NCBI GenBank assembly: GCA_001898035.1
Contig: MKRX01000003.1
Coordinates: 20,265 to 84,264, forward strand
Length of the DNA: 64,000 nt
Direction: 5' to 3'
Source: Armatimonadetes bacterium 55-13
GTDB lineage: Bacteria > Armatimonadota > Fimbriimonadia > Fimbriimonadales > Fimbriimonadaceae
The position numbers were made by a program, and so were the translations under genes. Under the pieces are notes generated by a model. That model had not been told where the DNA came from and searched no databases. It saw only the letters and a program-made list of their open reading frames with translations. This document shows positions 1 through 8,089 of this stretch, in pieces (position 1 is the stretch's first letter; each line of letters begins with the position of its first letter).

Positions 1-1128
1 CCCATCCTCTTGGAAGTCTTCCGAAACGTCCGTGAGCTCAAAGGCCCCACGTTCGTTCATGCGATCACCGTCAAAGGGAAGGGATACGACGTAGCCGAGG
101 AAGATTCCCGCAAGTGGCATGCCGCCGTCCCCTTCGACCTTGACGCGGGCGACATGGTGAAAGCCGCCGGCCCGGTGACCTTCACTCAGGCCTTTGGCGA
201 TGCCGCCGTCGAGTGCGCCGAGAACGATCCGAAAGTCGTCGCCATCACTGCCGCTATGCCCGACGGCACCGGACTCGCCAAGTTCAGTAAGGAATTCCCC
301 GATCGCTACTACGATGTCGGCATCGCCGAGCAGCACGCGGTCACCTTTGCCGCCGGTCTCGCCGCCGGAGGCATCAAACCCTTCTGTGCGATCTATTCGA
401 CATTCCTTCAGCGAGGCTTCGACCAAGTCCTCCACGACGTCTGTATCCAAAAGCTGCCCGTCCGCTTCTTCATGGACCGCGCCGGACTCGTCGGCGACGA
501 TGGCCCCACCCACCACGGCGCCTTCGATATTTCCATGCTCTCCTTCATCCCGAACATCGTCCTCCTCGCTCCCCGGGACACCACCGAGTTGAGAGAGATG
601 ACGCGCTGGATGAAGGACTTCGACGCCCTCCCTTCCGCCGTCCGATACCCCCGCGGAGCAAGCGACGATCGACTCCCCGAGGGTCGCACCCCCATCGAAC
701 TCGGCAAGGCCGAAGTCCTCTCGGAAGGCGATGACCTCACCATTGCCGCCGTCGGCTCCATGACCAGTGTCGCCTGGGAGGCCGCCAAGCGCCTAGAAGA
801 AGAAGGCATCCGCACCTGCGTAATCAACGCCCGATTCCTCAAGCCCATCGATGCCGAAACCATCCTCTCCCGAGCCCAAAAGTCCGGCAAACTCATCACC
901 ATCGAAGAAAACGCCCAAACCGGAGGATTCGGCGAAGCCGTCCGCGCCGCCATCCACGAGGCCAATCTCGATGGAAAGATCGAACACAAACTAAGGGCCC
1001 TCCCCGATCACTTCATCGAACACGGAGCCCAACCCATCATCCGCAACGAATGCGGCCTAAGCGCCGACTCACTGGTCGAAGACGCCCACAAGCTTTTGGC
1101 TGAGAAGAAAGGCGTTCAACGAAGGTAG
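1..1128 (+). CDS. dxs: 1-deoxy-D-xylulose-5-phosphate synthase, 3' part
   Basis: The window opens inside this gene, in the frame that starts at base 1; 375 residues are visible, roughly the C-terminal 60% of a family usually near 620 residues. DXS condenses pyruvate with glyceraldehyde 3-phosphate using thiamine diphosphate, the first step of the MEP isoprenoid pathway, in the cytosol. The segment GPTFVHAITVKGKGY is the typical end of the first domain. The transketolase pyrimidine-binding domain follows, with YDVGIAEQHAVTFAAGLA carrying the thiamine-activating Glu, and then the C-terminal transketolase domain. No frameshift is seen. The N-terminal thiamine diphosphate domain lies outside the window. 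Confidence 0.97.
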   Translation, partial: PILLEVFRNVRELKGPTFVHAITVKGKGYDVAEEDSRKWHAAVPFDLDAGDMVKAAGPVTFTQAFGDAAVECAENDPKVVAITAAMPDGTGLAKFSKEFPDRYYDVGIAEQHAVTFAAGLAAGGIKPFCAIYSTFLQRGFDQVLHDVCIQKLPVRFFMDRAGLVGDDGPTHHGAFDISMLSFIPNIVLLAPRDTTELREMTRWMKDFDALPSAVRYPRGASDDRLPEGRTPIELGKAEVLSEGDDLTIAAVGSMTSVAWEAAKRLEEEGIRTCVINARFLKPIDAETILSRAQKSGKLITIEENAQTGGFGEAVRAAIHEANLDGKIEHKLRALPDHFIEHGAQPIIRNECGLSADSLVEDAHKLLAEKKGVQRR

Positions 1129-1451
1129 CTACTAACCTTCAAGATGCGGTATCGATAGCCTCTCATGTCATTTATAGACATATCGAGAGGATATCGAGAG
1201 AGCTTAACATACGCCAATTTATAGCAAGAGTTGTTTGGTTCTTCTTGTCGAAAACCTGTGCAAATTGCGCAATTATGAAATTGTTAAATTTTAATGAACG
1301 ATTCTCGTGCCGATCGTAGTCTTCCACTTGTCATTAGGGCTCGCGTATCTGATCTACACGTCTAATTGTCTGCGGGCTCCTAGTAATTTTGTTGCAGGCT
1401 ATATGAATAGTCTGCCGATTGTTTGTGCCAATTTCGTTTGGAATAATTATA
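1129..1451. other. Intergenic region with hairpin and 12-bp palindrome
   Basis: I see no convincing gene in these 323 bases. A hairpin at 1159-1190 (CCTCTC-ATGTC paired with GACAT-atc-GAGAGG) sits 30 bases after dxs and may mark its transcript end, although no T-run follows. A perfect 12-bp palindrome, AATTGCGCAATT, lies at 1263-1274, and the sequence between 1255 and 1300 is AT-rich, as expected of a promoter or operator region for the prepilin gene at 1452. Confidence 0.5.
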
Positions 1452-2327
1452 ATGAAGAACCGATTCCAGAGTGCATTCACTCTTATCGAACTCCTCGTCG
1501 TTATCGCAATCATCGCGATTCTTGCAGCGATCCTCTTCCCCGTTTTCGCCCAAGCAAAAGCAGCAGCCAAAGACAGCGCGAACCTTAGCAATGTGAAGCA
1601 AACGGGTCTCGCATTCTTACAATACAGCGCTGACTATGACGACACCTTTCCTCTCGTAGTAATAGTAGGTGCTGGTTACCAAATTCCTTGGCAAGACTCA
1701 ATTCAGCCTTACACAAAGAATCGAGATATTCTGGTTAATGCAAAGGGCCCCACTCCTGCCAAAGATGCCAACTATCAGATAAAGACTTGGCAATTCATGG
1801 GAGGCGTTCCACGATTCGGCATCACCGCCGGTTCCGCAACCGCCGGATATTGGGAAACCACTTCCGCTAACTTCCTAACCAACGGAAGAATCGGTCGATT
1901 CGACGGCATCCTCGGTGCAGGCGTCGACGGCGGTTCCTATGGTTCGATCACCTTGGCTGCCCCGTCGGCTGGTCAGACCCAGATCGAGAACATTTCCGAC
2001 GTTGTGATGGTCGCTGAAGGAGGTCTTTACGACTTCGGTATGGCTGTTTGGGCAAGTGGCTCTGCACCCGGATTTGTCTGCGGAACCGTCAATCCAAGCC
2101 CATATGGGACAGGTGGCGTTCTTATGGGCTCTCCGTTTGCACAGAAGACTCCTACGGGATCCTGGCAAGGATACAAGTGCTCGGGAATTTCCAGTGGCAA
2201 AACGACTTATGTTGCTACCGACGGCTCTGCTAAGACCGCCGATCTCCGTGGCAGGATCTGGGAGACGGTCCAGGCTTCAGACGGCAATTACTATGTAAAG
2301 CGCTTCTATACGGGGTCCACTCAGTAA
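1452..2327 (+). CDS. Prepilin-like secreted protein (module copy 1)
   Basis: A 291-residue protein with a class III (type IV prepilin) signal: a short basic leader, QSA, then [18 protein letters not shown] and [12 protein letters not shown] as the hydrophobic helix. ATG at 1452 is chosen over an upstream in-frame ATG at 1419 because it gives the usual short charged leader. The residue before the Phe cleavage site is Ala rather than the usual Gly. After the helix come the [19 protein letters not shown] block and, near the C terminus, a degenerate DG-x-AK motif (TDGSAK), as in the DUF1559-like/H-X9-DG pseudopilin group. Likely processed by prepilin peptidase and displayed at the cell surface; its specific job is unknown. 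The stop codon abuts the next gene, a mini-lipoprotein. Confidence 0.85.
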   Translation: MKNRFQSAFTLIELLVVIAIIAILAAILFPVFAQAKAAAKDSANLSNVKQTGLAFLQYSADYDDTFPLVVIVGAGYQIPWQDSIQPYTKNRDILVNAKGPTPAKDANYQIKTWQFMGGVPRFGITAGSATAGYWETTSANFLTNGRIGRFDGILGAGVDGGSYGSITLAAPSAGQTQIENISDVVMVAEGGLYDFGMAVWASGSAPGFVCGTVNPSPYGTGGVLMGSPFAQKTPTGSWQGYKCSGISSGKTTYVATDGSAKTADLRGRIWETVQASDGNYYVKRFYTGSTQ

Positions 2328-2501
2328 GTGAAAAAGTCTCAAATCCTACTCGTCCTCGTGGCTATGGTTGCCACCATCGTTGTAATGGGATGTGGTGCGC
2401 CAAGTGACGTATCCAATTCCAAGCCAGAAGATGTTGGCAATGCGGCTGCTCCGGCCGCTGCCCCCGGCGCCTCGGCTCCGGCTGCTGCTCCCGGTCAGTA
2501 A
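2328..2501 (+). CDS. Mini-lipoprotein paired with prepilin copy 1
   Basis: A 57-codon ORF starting with GTG directly after the TAA of the prepilin gene (zero spacing), which suggests translational coupling. The product has a lysine-rich start (VKKSQ), a hydrophobic stretch (ILLVLVAMVATIVVMG) and a lipobox ending at Cys22 (VVMGC). The mature part is about 35 residues, the second half almost only Ala, Pro and Gly. It should be a lipid-anchored envelope peptide. A strong terminator follows 15 bases later. No family is recognised. The same arrangement recurs at 3538-3696 and 61648-61866, which supports it being a real gene. Confidence 0.72.
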   Translation: MKKSQILLVLVAMVATIVVMGCGAPSDVSNSKPEDVGNAAAPAAAPGASAPAAAPGQ

Positions 2502-2515
2502 ATCTGTTCTTTCAG

Positions 2516-2549
2516 AAAACGCCCAGAATCTCACGATTCTGGGCGTTTT
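2516..2549 (+). terminator. Intrinsic terminator after prepilin/lipoprotein pair 1
   Basis: A perfect 15-bp stem: AAAACGCCCAGAATC at 2516-2530 pairs with GATTCTGGGCGTTTT at 2535-2549 around a TCAC loop. The 3' arm ends in TTTT, so it reads as a rho-independent terminator for the + strand operon. Confidence 0.88.
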
Positions 2550-2656
2550 CATTTACAATGAACCTCACGCACCCTTCAAAGCGTCTGGCGATTGTGGTGT
2601 AAGTTAATTGAATTAGCCAGGACAGAATCTCTCCAAACGATCCTGGGAGGCTTTCG

Positions 2657-3541
2657 TTGGCAAAATCCAAATCTGGTTTCACGCTCATTGAGCTCTTGGT
2701 AGTCATCGCGATCATCGCAATCCTGGCCGCCATCCTCTTCCCCGTCTTTGCGCAGGCAAAAGCCGCCGCCAAAGCCGCGGCCACCATCAGCAACATCAAA
2801 CAGCAGAGTCTTGCCCACATCATGTACTCCGGCGACTATGACGACCTCGTTTGCCCTGCCCAAACCCAAAGCGCTCAACCCGGTTCATACGACCTCGGAG
2901 GAGGGCTTGTCTTCACCCCCTGGACCAAGCTCATCTATCCCTACATGAAGAACACCGAAATATTCGGAGATCCCCTCGGTCCAAATTTCGGCGCCGTCGC
3001 CGGCCTAACGATCGAAGATGTGAGATATCTCTTCCCTCGCTTCGGCTTGAACTGGAATGGACTCAACACCGCCACCTCCACCGGTCTCGCCGGAGTCAGC
3101 ATGACCGCCGCCGCGAATCCCGCCGATACCGTCATGCTTACGACACGCTATGGAGTCAATGGCGATACGGCCTCCTACGAAATCGTAACCTACGTCCCGT
3201 CCAGTGGCCCCACCTATGACGTCTTCGGGGGGCTCCTTTCCTTCCCCCCTGCCGGAATTCAAGTTCCCGCCAATTGGGGAAAGGGCGGCGACTTCGATGA
3301 CCCCGCATTCGGCCTCAATCCCGTCACCGGCCGCTACACCGCCGGAATCGCCCTCCGACATGCCGATAACATCATCGTCGCCTGGGTAGATGGCCACGCC
3401 AACAAGAAAAAGCCCGGACAACTCGGAGCGGGAACCGGCTTCCGGTTTGACAAGTCGGGCGCAAATACCTCCGCTGTCGGAGACATCGCCGTCCCCACCA
3501 CCGACCCCGGACTTTCTCAATACCTATGGGATCTTCAATGA
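2657..3541 (+). CDS. Prepilin-like secreted protein (module copy 2)
   Basis: A 294-residue protein starting at TTG 2657, six bases after a GGGAGG ribosome site. It has a basic leader MAKSKSG, a canonical Gly/Phe prepilin cleavage site and the same hydrophobic helix as copy 1. Across the shared N-terminal stretch the amino acids are identical to copy 1 but many codons differ, so selection acts on the protein rather than recent duplication. Near residue 250 it has a full H-X9-DG motif (His in LRHADNIIVAWVDGHANKK), the hallmark of the DUF1559-like pseudopilin group. Predicted exported pseudopilin or surface protein. Its stop overlaps the start of another mini-lipoprotein gene (ATGA). Confidence 0.87.
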   Translation: MAKSKSGFTLIELLVVIAIIAILAAILFPVFAQAKAAAKAAATISNIKQQSLAHIMYSGDYDDLVCPAQTQSAQPGSYDLGGGLVFTPWTKLIYPYMKNTEIFGDPLGPNFGAVAGLTIEDVRYLFPRFGLNWNGLNTATSTGLAGVSMTAAANPADTVMLTTRYGVNGDTASYEIVTYVPSSGPTYDVFGGLLSFPPAGIQVPANWGKGGDFDDPAFGLNPVTGRYTAGIALRHADNIIVAWVDGHANKKKPGQLGAGTGFRFDKSGANTSAVGDIAVPTTDPGLSQYLWDLQ

Positions 3542-3696
3542 GGCGATTCTTCGTATTACTTGTGGTTTACGTCGTGGCCGGATGCTCGGCTCCTCCACAA
3601 CCGCCTCTGGCCCCTCGGGAAGTCACCGCCTCCCCCTCCACGGGCCAAGGGGTGAACACGCAGGTCAGAAAGATCGGTCAAATCAAGAAGAATTAG
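3538..3696 (+). CDS. Mini-lipoprotein paired with prepilin copy 2
   Basis: A 52-codon ORF whose ATG overlaps the TGA of the prepilin gene (ATGA at 3538-3541). The product starts MRRFFVLLVVYVVAGC: two arginines, a hydrophobic run and a lipobox VAGC with Cys16. A proline-rich section follows (SAPPQPPLAPRE), then a short basic tail ending KIGQIKKN. Predicted signal peptidase II substrate, lipid-anchored, mature length only about 37 residues. No family is recognised. Its position and architecture match those at 2328-2501 and 61648-61866, although the mature sequences share no clear similarity. Confidence 0.7.
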   Translation: MRRFFVLLVVYVVAGCSAPPQPPLAPREVTASPSTGQGVNTQVRKIGQIKKN

Positions 3697-3764
3697 GAAT
3701 CGCAAGGATTCATATAAATATCCTTAGCTGAACCTAAATTCTTCGCAAAAGACAGCATCTATTT

Positions 3765-3797
3765 CCCCGAAATTCGTCGCTCAGAGAATATTCGGGG
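3765..3797 (+). promoter_or_regulatory. Inverted repeat just upstream of the TlpA-like gene
   Basis: Arms CCCCGAA (3765-3771) and TTCGGGG (3791-3797), with ATTC/GAAT extending the pairing inward, end 13 bases before the GTG start at 3811. It could be a leader hairpin or an operator. There is no T-run, so a terminator is less likely. Confidence 0.35.
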
Positions 3798-3810
3798 TCA
3801 TAATGCCAAA

Positions 3811-4872
3811 GTGCGACATATTAACCGATTCACACTCATCGCGGCCGCTCTTGCGGGCAGCATCGTCGCTGCCAATGCCGCGGGCATCGGTCCGGGTTCG
3901 CCCGCACCTGCCCTAGACGTCAAGACTTGGTACAAGGGAACTCCCGTTAAGGAGTTCGCGAAGGACAAGATCTACGTGGTCGAGTTCTGGGCAACATGGT
4001 GCGGTCCCTGTAAGGTCAGCATCCCTCACCTCACGGAGCTTGCTCACAAGAACAAAGACGTAACCTTCATCGGCGTCAGCATTTGGGAAGACGATAACGG
4101 CACCAACGTTAAGCAATTCGTCGACCAGATGGGAGACAAGATGGACTACAACGTCGGCTACTCGGGAAACAAGACCGGAATGGCCGTCACTTGGATGCAA
4201 GCCGCCAGCCAAAATGGCATCCCCAGCGCATTCATTGTCAAGAATGGCCAAATCCAGTGGGTGGGTCACCCCATGACCATGGAGAAGCCCCTTGAAGAGA
4301 TCAAGGCGGGCAGCTTTGACCTCAAAGCTTACAAGGCCGATTTCGACAAGAAGGCCGAAGAAACTCGACAGCAGATGGCCGCTCGCACTGAAATCGTCGC
4401 GATCAATAAACTGATCGACGACGGCAAGTTCGGTGATGCTTCCAAGAAGCTCGATGAAGTCCAGTCGAAGTATCCGGCCGTGGCGCCCCAGTTGAGAGGC
4501 ATCCGCTTCAGCCTGCTCGCCAAAACGGATCCCACCGCATGGCAGAACGAGGCCAAGAAGATTGCCGCGTCAAACGACACCTCTCCTCTCTGGCAATTCG
4601 CGATGGATCAAACCGTCAAGAAGACCGGCGGAGATATGGCTAATGGCGCCATCGCCATGGACCTGGCCCTCAACGCCGCCAAAGAAGACGACCTCGTGGT
4701 CTTCTACTATGCAGCCACGTTCTTCTCAAAGGCGGAGGACTACAAGAAGGCCCTCGCCGCCGCCGATAAGGCGCTGGCCGCTCTTCCGAAGTCCGAATAT
4801 AAGGACAACGCCCAGTTGAAGGCTCAAATCGAAAAGATGCGAACCGACCTCGCTGCCAAAGCGAACAACTAA
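3811..4872 (+). CDS. TlpA-like exported thioredoxin with C-terminal helical region
   Basis: A 353-residue protein with a Sec signal peptide (basic start, hydrophobic 9-20, likely cleavage after ANA near residue 23). A thioredoxin-like domain covers about residues 28-165, with the redox motif WCGPC at 63-67 in VEFWATWCGPCKVSIPHL, as in TlpA/ResA-type extracytoplasmic thiol-disulfide oxidoreductases. Residues about 175-350 are Lys/Ala-rich and helical, probably TPR-like repeats (for example AEDYKKALAAADKALAAL). The start is GTG 3811; no in-frame ATG lies near. The role is probably disulfide reduction or protein maturation in the periplasm; the substrate is unknown. Confidence 0.88.
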   Translation: MRHINRFTLIAAALAGSIVAANAAGIGPGSPAPALDVKTWYKGTPVKEFAKDKIYVVEFWATWCGPCKVSIPHLTELAHKNKDVTFIGVSIWEDDNGTNVKQFVDQMGDKMDYNVGYSGNKTGMAVTWMQAASQNGIPSAFIVKNGQIQWVGHPMTMEKPLEEIKAGSFDLKAYKADFDKKAEETRQQMAARTEIVAINKLIDDGKFGDASKKLDEVQSKYPAVAPQLRGIRFSLLAKTDPTAWQNEAKKIAASNDTSPLWQFAMDQTVKKTGGDMANGAIAMDLALNAAKEDDLVVFYYAATFFSKAEDYKKALAAADKALAALPKSEYKDNAQLKAQIEKMRTDLAAKANN

Positions 4873-4886
4873 CCCAAGCACCAATA

Positions 4887-4910
4887 CCTCCTGGGATCGA
4901 ACCCAGGAGG
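4887..4910 (+). terminator. Hairpin after the TlpA-like gene
   Basis: A perfect 9-bp stem, CCTCCTGGG (4887-4895) with CCCAGGAGG (4902-4910) around ATCGAA, lies 15 bases after the stop codon. It lacks a clear T-run, so it may be a weak terminator or a 3' stabilising structure. Confidence 0.4.
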
Positions 4911-4934
4911 TCCCTCCCAGGTAAAATAACGACC

Positions 4935-5270
4935 ATGTCGACCTGGAAAGAGGGAGATCGCGTCCGCATCAAAACGCGTCCGGTCACCGAAGAAGACCGA
5001 AAGACCAACCGCTACTTCGACCATATGGCGGGCCTTGTCGGCACCGTTCAAAACATCTACAGCGAGACGGAAATCGCCGTCAAAATCGATGAAGGCTGCA
5101 TGAGTCCCGTGACCGCGGAAGTCCAAGCCGAAGCCACCCGCCGCATGCGGGAAAAATTCATCGGCAGCGTCTCGGAAGAGCAACGCAAGCAGCTCACTAA
5201 AGAAGAGTTGGAGTTCAACGCCCACTACGTCCAACTCGTCGTCAGTGCCGACCTGGAGCCTGAATCCTAA
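4935..5270 (+). CDS. Small KOW/SH3-like protein of unknown function
   Basis: A 111-residue soluble protein starting MSTWKEGDRVRIKTRPVTEEDR. The first 60 residues read as a small beta-barrel of the KOW/SH3-like type: a GDRVRI opening, GLVGTVQNIYSETEIAVKI in the middle, which is the pattern of domains that bind RNA or ribosomal partners. The C-terminal half is charged and helical. Its last base overlaps the start of yajQ (TAATG), so the two are probably cotranscribed. The fold is inferred from pattern only and no function can be given. Confidence 0.75.
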   Translation: MSTWKEGDRVRIKTRPVTEEDRKTNRYFDHMAGLVGTVQNIYSETEIAVKIDEGCMSPVTAEVQAEATRRMREKFIGSVSEEQRKQLTKEELEFNAHYVQLVVSADLEPES

Positions 5271-5764
5271 TGGCCGCATCCGAATTCTCGTTCGACATCG
5301 TTTCCCGCGTCAACCAGATGGAAGTCAAAAACGCCATCGATCAAGCGCAAAAGGAACTGTCCAACCGATACGATCTCAAGGGAACGAAGTGCGAAATCCT
5401 TTCCGAAAAGGACGACATCACCGTCATCGGCGATGACGAATTTCGACTCCAGCAAGTGCAAGACATCGTCTTCTCCAAACTCATCAAACGCGGAATCGAT
5501 CCTCGTCAAGTCGAGTGGGCCAAACCAGAACCCGGCGCCGGTGTCTCCATGAAGTGCAAACTCACCTTCAAAGCGGGCATCCCTCAAGATCAGGCGAAGG
5601 CGCTCACCAAGCAGATTCGAGACAAGGGCCTCAAGGTCAACGCCCAAATTCAGGGCGAAGAAGTCCGAGTCAGCTCCAAGAGTAAAGATGACCTCCAAAA
5701 GGCCATCACCTTTGTCAAGGGACTCGACCTACCCTATCCCGTCGACTTCGTCAACTACCGATAA
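5270..5764 (+). CDS. yajQ: YajQ family nucleotide-binding protein
   Basis: A 164-residue protein with the family opening (FSFDIVSRVNQMEVKNAIDQAQKELSNRYDLKG), close to the usual 160-165 residues. YajQ proteins have two RRM-like ferredoxin folds; some members bind cyclic di-GMP and act with a transcription regulator, and others have been reported to bind RNA or nucleotides. The final motif DLPYPVDFVNYR is also typical. The gene follows the KOW-like gene with a TAATG junction and converges on recN, overlapping its 3' end by 14 bases. The molecular role in this organism is not evident from context. Confidence 0.95.
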   Translation: MAASEFSFDIVSRVNQMEVKNAIDQAQKELSNRYDLKGTKCEILSEKDDITVIGDDEFRLQQVQDIVFSKLIKRGIDPRQVEWAKPEPGAGVSMKCKLTFKAGIPQDQAKALTKQIRDKGLKVNAQIQGEEVRVSSKSKDDLQKAITFVKGLDLPYPVDFVNYR

Positions 5765-7412
5765 GCTCTCGGGCGTTTGCCATCGCGGTCTCCGTGATCT
5801 CCTCGCCCGCGAGCATCCTCGCGATCTCCGAAATCCGCTGATCCCGATCAAGCCCCACAACCTGGGTCACCACGCGGCCATCCACTTCGCCCTTCTCAAT
5901 TCGGAAGTGAGAGGCCGCCGCCGCCGCGATCTGCGGCAAGTGGCTAATCACCACCACCTGATAGTGCTCGGCTAATTCGGCCAGCTTTCGCGAGACCACC
6001 GCCGCCGCGCGACCCCCAAGGCCCGTATCGACTTCGTCAAAGATCAACGTCGGCACGCCCGCCTTGCCCGCCAGCGCCGTCTTCACCGCCAGCATCATGC
6101 GAGAGATTTCGCCGCCACTCGCTATCTTGCTGAGGGGCCTGGCCGGCTCACCCGCGTTGGCGCTAAAGAAGAACTCAACGATCTCCGCGCCTGTGGCATC
6201 GGGCGGCTTGACTCGAAAATTAACTTCGAAAACTGCCCGCTCCAACGCCAAATCTCGCAGTTGTGCTTCAACCAGATCGGCAAATTCGGCTGCCTTCTCA
6301 TGCCGGAGGGCGGCAAGTTCTGCGCAAAGCATCGCCAGCGCATCCTCAGACTCCTCCACCTGAATCATCAAGTCCTGCTCACTGGCCTCGGCATCGTCGA
6401 GCAAGTCAAGCTCCGTCTTGCATTTCTCCAGAAAGGTCAAGATCGCTGATTCATCGTCGCCATATTTGCGCCGTAGCCGATGCAAGGAATCGATCCGCGT
6501 CGCGATCTCGTCCAACCGGTTCGGATCGGACTCCAGAGTGTCCGCGTAGCCACGGAGCGCATGAATGCCTTCCTGCATGCTCACCAAGGCATCGCGCAAA
6601 GGCTTGACGACCGGCTCCAAGGAGCTATCGAGGCGCACCGCGTCTTCCAAAGAGCGAACGGCGCCCCCAAGCTTCTCGTCCGCGGATCCTTCTTGGTCCT
6701 GCAAGACCGCTAATGAACCAAAGGAAGCCGCCGCCAACTTCTCGACATTCCGCAAGCGAGCCAAGAGAACCTCGAGATCGTCGAGCTCGCCAACCTTGGG
6801 CGAGACCGCCTCGATCTCATTAATCTGGAAACGAAGCAGATCCAGCTTGTGCTCTCGGTCGCGCTGCCCCTGCCGAATTGCGGCCAGCTTATGTCGCAAA
6901 AGCTCGGTATTGTGATGAGTCGTGGAAACCTTGTTCAGCAGGTCATAGGCAGGCGCGCCAATCCAAGCGTCCAAGTATCCGACGTGCGTTTCAGGGTCCA
7001 GCAGACTCTGGTGGTCATGCTGTCCGTGTAAGTCCACCAGGAACTGACCAAGCTGCTTAAGCTGCCCCACCGGCGTCAGCTTCCCGCCAATCCTGCACTG
7101 CGACCGACCTTCGGCAAAAACCTCTCGATGAATATAAAGCGTCGTATCATCGAGGGGAATGCCTAAGTCTTGGCATACACGCACCAGCCCAGGACGATTG
7201 GAGAGGTCGAAAACGACCGAAACCGATGCTTTGGGGGCCCCCGCCCGAACAAGCTCCGCGTCGGCCCGCTCTCCCAACACAAGCTCAATCGCGTCGATCA
7301 GCAGTGACTTACCCGCTCCGGTCTCACCCGTTAGAACTGTATATCCCGGTCCAAGCGCCAGTTGAGCCTTCTCGATAATGGCGATATTTTCTACGGTAAG
7401 TTCAACGATCAT
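5751..7412 (-). CDS. recN: DNA repair protein RecN
   Basis: A 553-residue SMC-like ATPase that acts early in double-strand break repair. The start is ATG at 7412, giving MIVELTVENIAIIEKAQL; a longer reading to 7544 has no family character. The Walker A motif GETGAGKS lies near residue 30, the long middle is coiled-coil-like, and the signature and Walker B segments (LSKIASGGEISRMMLAVK and PTLIFDEVDTGLGG) are in the last third. The product closes with HLPQIAAAAASHFRIEK, as expected for RecN. The length matches the family. The 3' end overlaps yajQ convergently by 14 bases. Confidence 0.96.
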   Translation of the reverse strand: MIVELTVENIAIIEKAQLALGPGYTVLTGETGAGKSLLIDAIELVLGERADAELVRAGAPKASVSVVFDLSNRPGLVRVCQDLGIPLDDTTLYIHREVFAEGRSQCRIGGKLTPVGQLKQLGQFLVDLHGQHDHQSLLDPETHVGYLDAWIGAPAYDLLNKVSTTHHNTELLRHKLAAIRQGQRDREHKLDLLRFQINEIEAVSPKVGELDDLEVLLARLRNVEKLAAASFGSLAVLQDQEGSADEKLGGAVRSLEDAVRLDSSLEPVVKPLRDALVSMQEGIHALRGYADTLESDPNRLDEIATRIDSLHRLRRKYGDDESAILTFLEKCKTELDLLDDAEASEQDLMIQVEESEDALAMLCAELAALRHEKAAEFADLVEAQLRDLALERAVFEVNFRVKPPDATGAEIVEFFFSANAGEPARPLSKIASGGEISRMMLAVKTALAGKAGVPTLIFDEVDTGLGGRAAAVVSRKLAELAEHYQVVVISHLPQIAAAAASHFRIEKGEVDGRVVTQVVGLDRDQRISEIARMLAGEEITETAMANARELIGS

Positions 7413-7547
7413 TGCCCTGGGATGCCCTCTAATAAAGACGAAACGCCCGCCAGAATAGCGGCTCCGTAAACCCCGTTTTCCATCTCTACCCTGATATAAA
7501 ACCCGTAAGGGAGCCGTGTTTGGTACAGAAACGGGACTATACAAACG

Positions 7548-7588
7548 AAAAGCCCGCCGCGCCTCATGACAAGGCGCGACGGGCTTTC
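7548..7588 (-). terminator. Terminator of the rpmG-rpmF transcript
   Basis: On the minus strand GAAAGCCCG-T-CGCGCC pairs with GGCGCG-G-CGGGCTTTTC around TTGTCATGA, and the 3' arm runs into TTTTCGTTT. It starts 12 bases after the rpmF stop and may also separate it from recN transcription. Confidence 0.85.
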
Positions 7589-7599
7589 AGAAATCGAAA

Positions 7600-7782
7600 T
7601 CAGTCCTTATAACCTGGCAGGCGTCGACCCTTGTAGTAACCCTCGGGGCTGGCCATGTTCCGGAGCTTGAACGGCTCGCCGCCCACTTGCTTATTTTGCT
7701 CGATCTCGGGCAAAACGGCCTTGTAGTTGGTTCGGCGCAGAGCGGTTCGCTGGTGGCTAAATCGTCGTTTTGGATTAGGCAT
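7600..7782 (-). CDS. rpmF: Ribosomal protein bL32
   Basis: A 60-residue basic protein opening MPNPKRRFSHQRTALRRTNYKA, the standard bL32 N terminus (conserved PKRR.S..R...RR). It ends GYYKGRRLPGYKD. It has no cysteines and so is the zinc-independent form. It lies 12 bases after rpmG and is followed by a strong terminator, so the two form a small ribosomal operon. Confidence 0.96.
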   Translation of the reverse strand: MPNPKRRFSHQRTALRRTNYKAVLPEIEQNKQVGGEPFKLRNMASPEGYYKGRRLPGYKD

Positions 7783-7794
7783 TTCAGTTCTTCC

Positions 7795-7962
7795 TTACTT
7801 CTTCTCTCGGTGCAGCGTGTGCTTGCGCAGGTTCGGGTTGTACTTCATCAATTCCAAGCGATCCGTAGTGTTTCGCTTGTTCTTGGTCGTGGTGTAATAA
7901 TTCTTTCCGTCTTCCGTACACACGATCCGGATAATCTCACGGGCTTCCGATTTCTTTGCCAT
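7795..7962 (-). CDS. rpmG: Ribosomal protein bL33
   Basis: A 55-residue protein starting [19 protein letters not shown], with the conserved [22 protein letters not shown] core of bL33. ATG 7962 is chosen because the upstream extension in frame has no bL33 character. It has a single Cys, so no zinc ribbon. It is first gene of the rpmG-rpmF unit, and a plausible promoter lies at 8017-8046. Confidence 0.96.
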   Translation of the reverse strand: MAKKSEAREIIRIVCTEDGKNYYTTTKNKRNTTDRLELMKYNPNLRKHTLHREKK

Positions 7963-8016
7963 TGCGGTCCTCTGCTGGAGGACGAAGAAAAGAGGTGCCG
8001 TCCAGACAGCCTTGAT

Positions 8017-8046
8017 ATTATGCACGAACCATTCGTGCCATTTCAA
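8017..8046 (-). promoter_or_regulatory. Promoter of rpmG-rpmF with palindrome in the spacer
   Basis: On the minus strand a -35 TTGAAA (8046-8041) and a -10 CATAAT (8022-8017) are 18 bases apart, about 55 bases before rpmG. The spacer holds a perfect 7-3-7 inverted repeat, GCACGAA-cca-TTCGTGC (8022-8038 on the + strand), which could be a repressor site. Confidence 0.55.
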
Positions 8047-8067
8047 CCCAAGGTCGTGAGACCTACT

Positions 8068-8076
8068 TGGTATAAT
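8068..8076 (+). promoter_or_regulatory. Extended -10 promoter of tRNA-Leu
   Basis: TGGTATAAT at 8068-8076 is a perfect -10 hexamer with the TGn extension, 14 bases before the tRNA-Leu 5' end. No good -35 is visible at 17 bases, which fits an extended -10 promoter. Confidence 0.65.
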
Positions 8077-8089
8077 CTCTCCCACGCCC

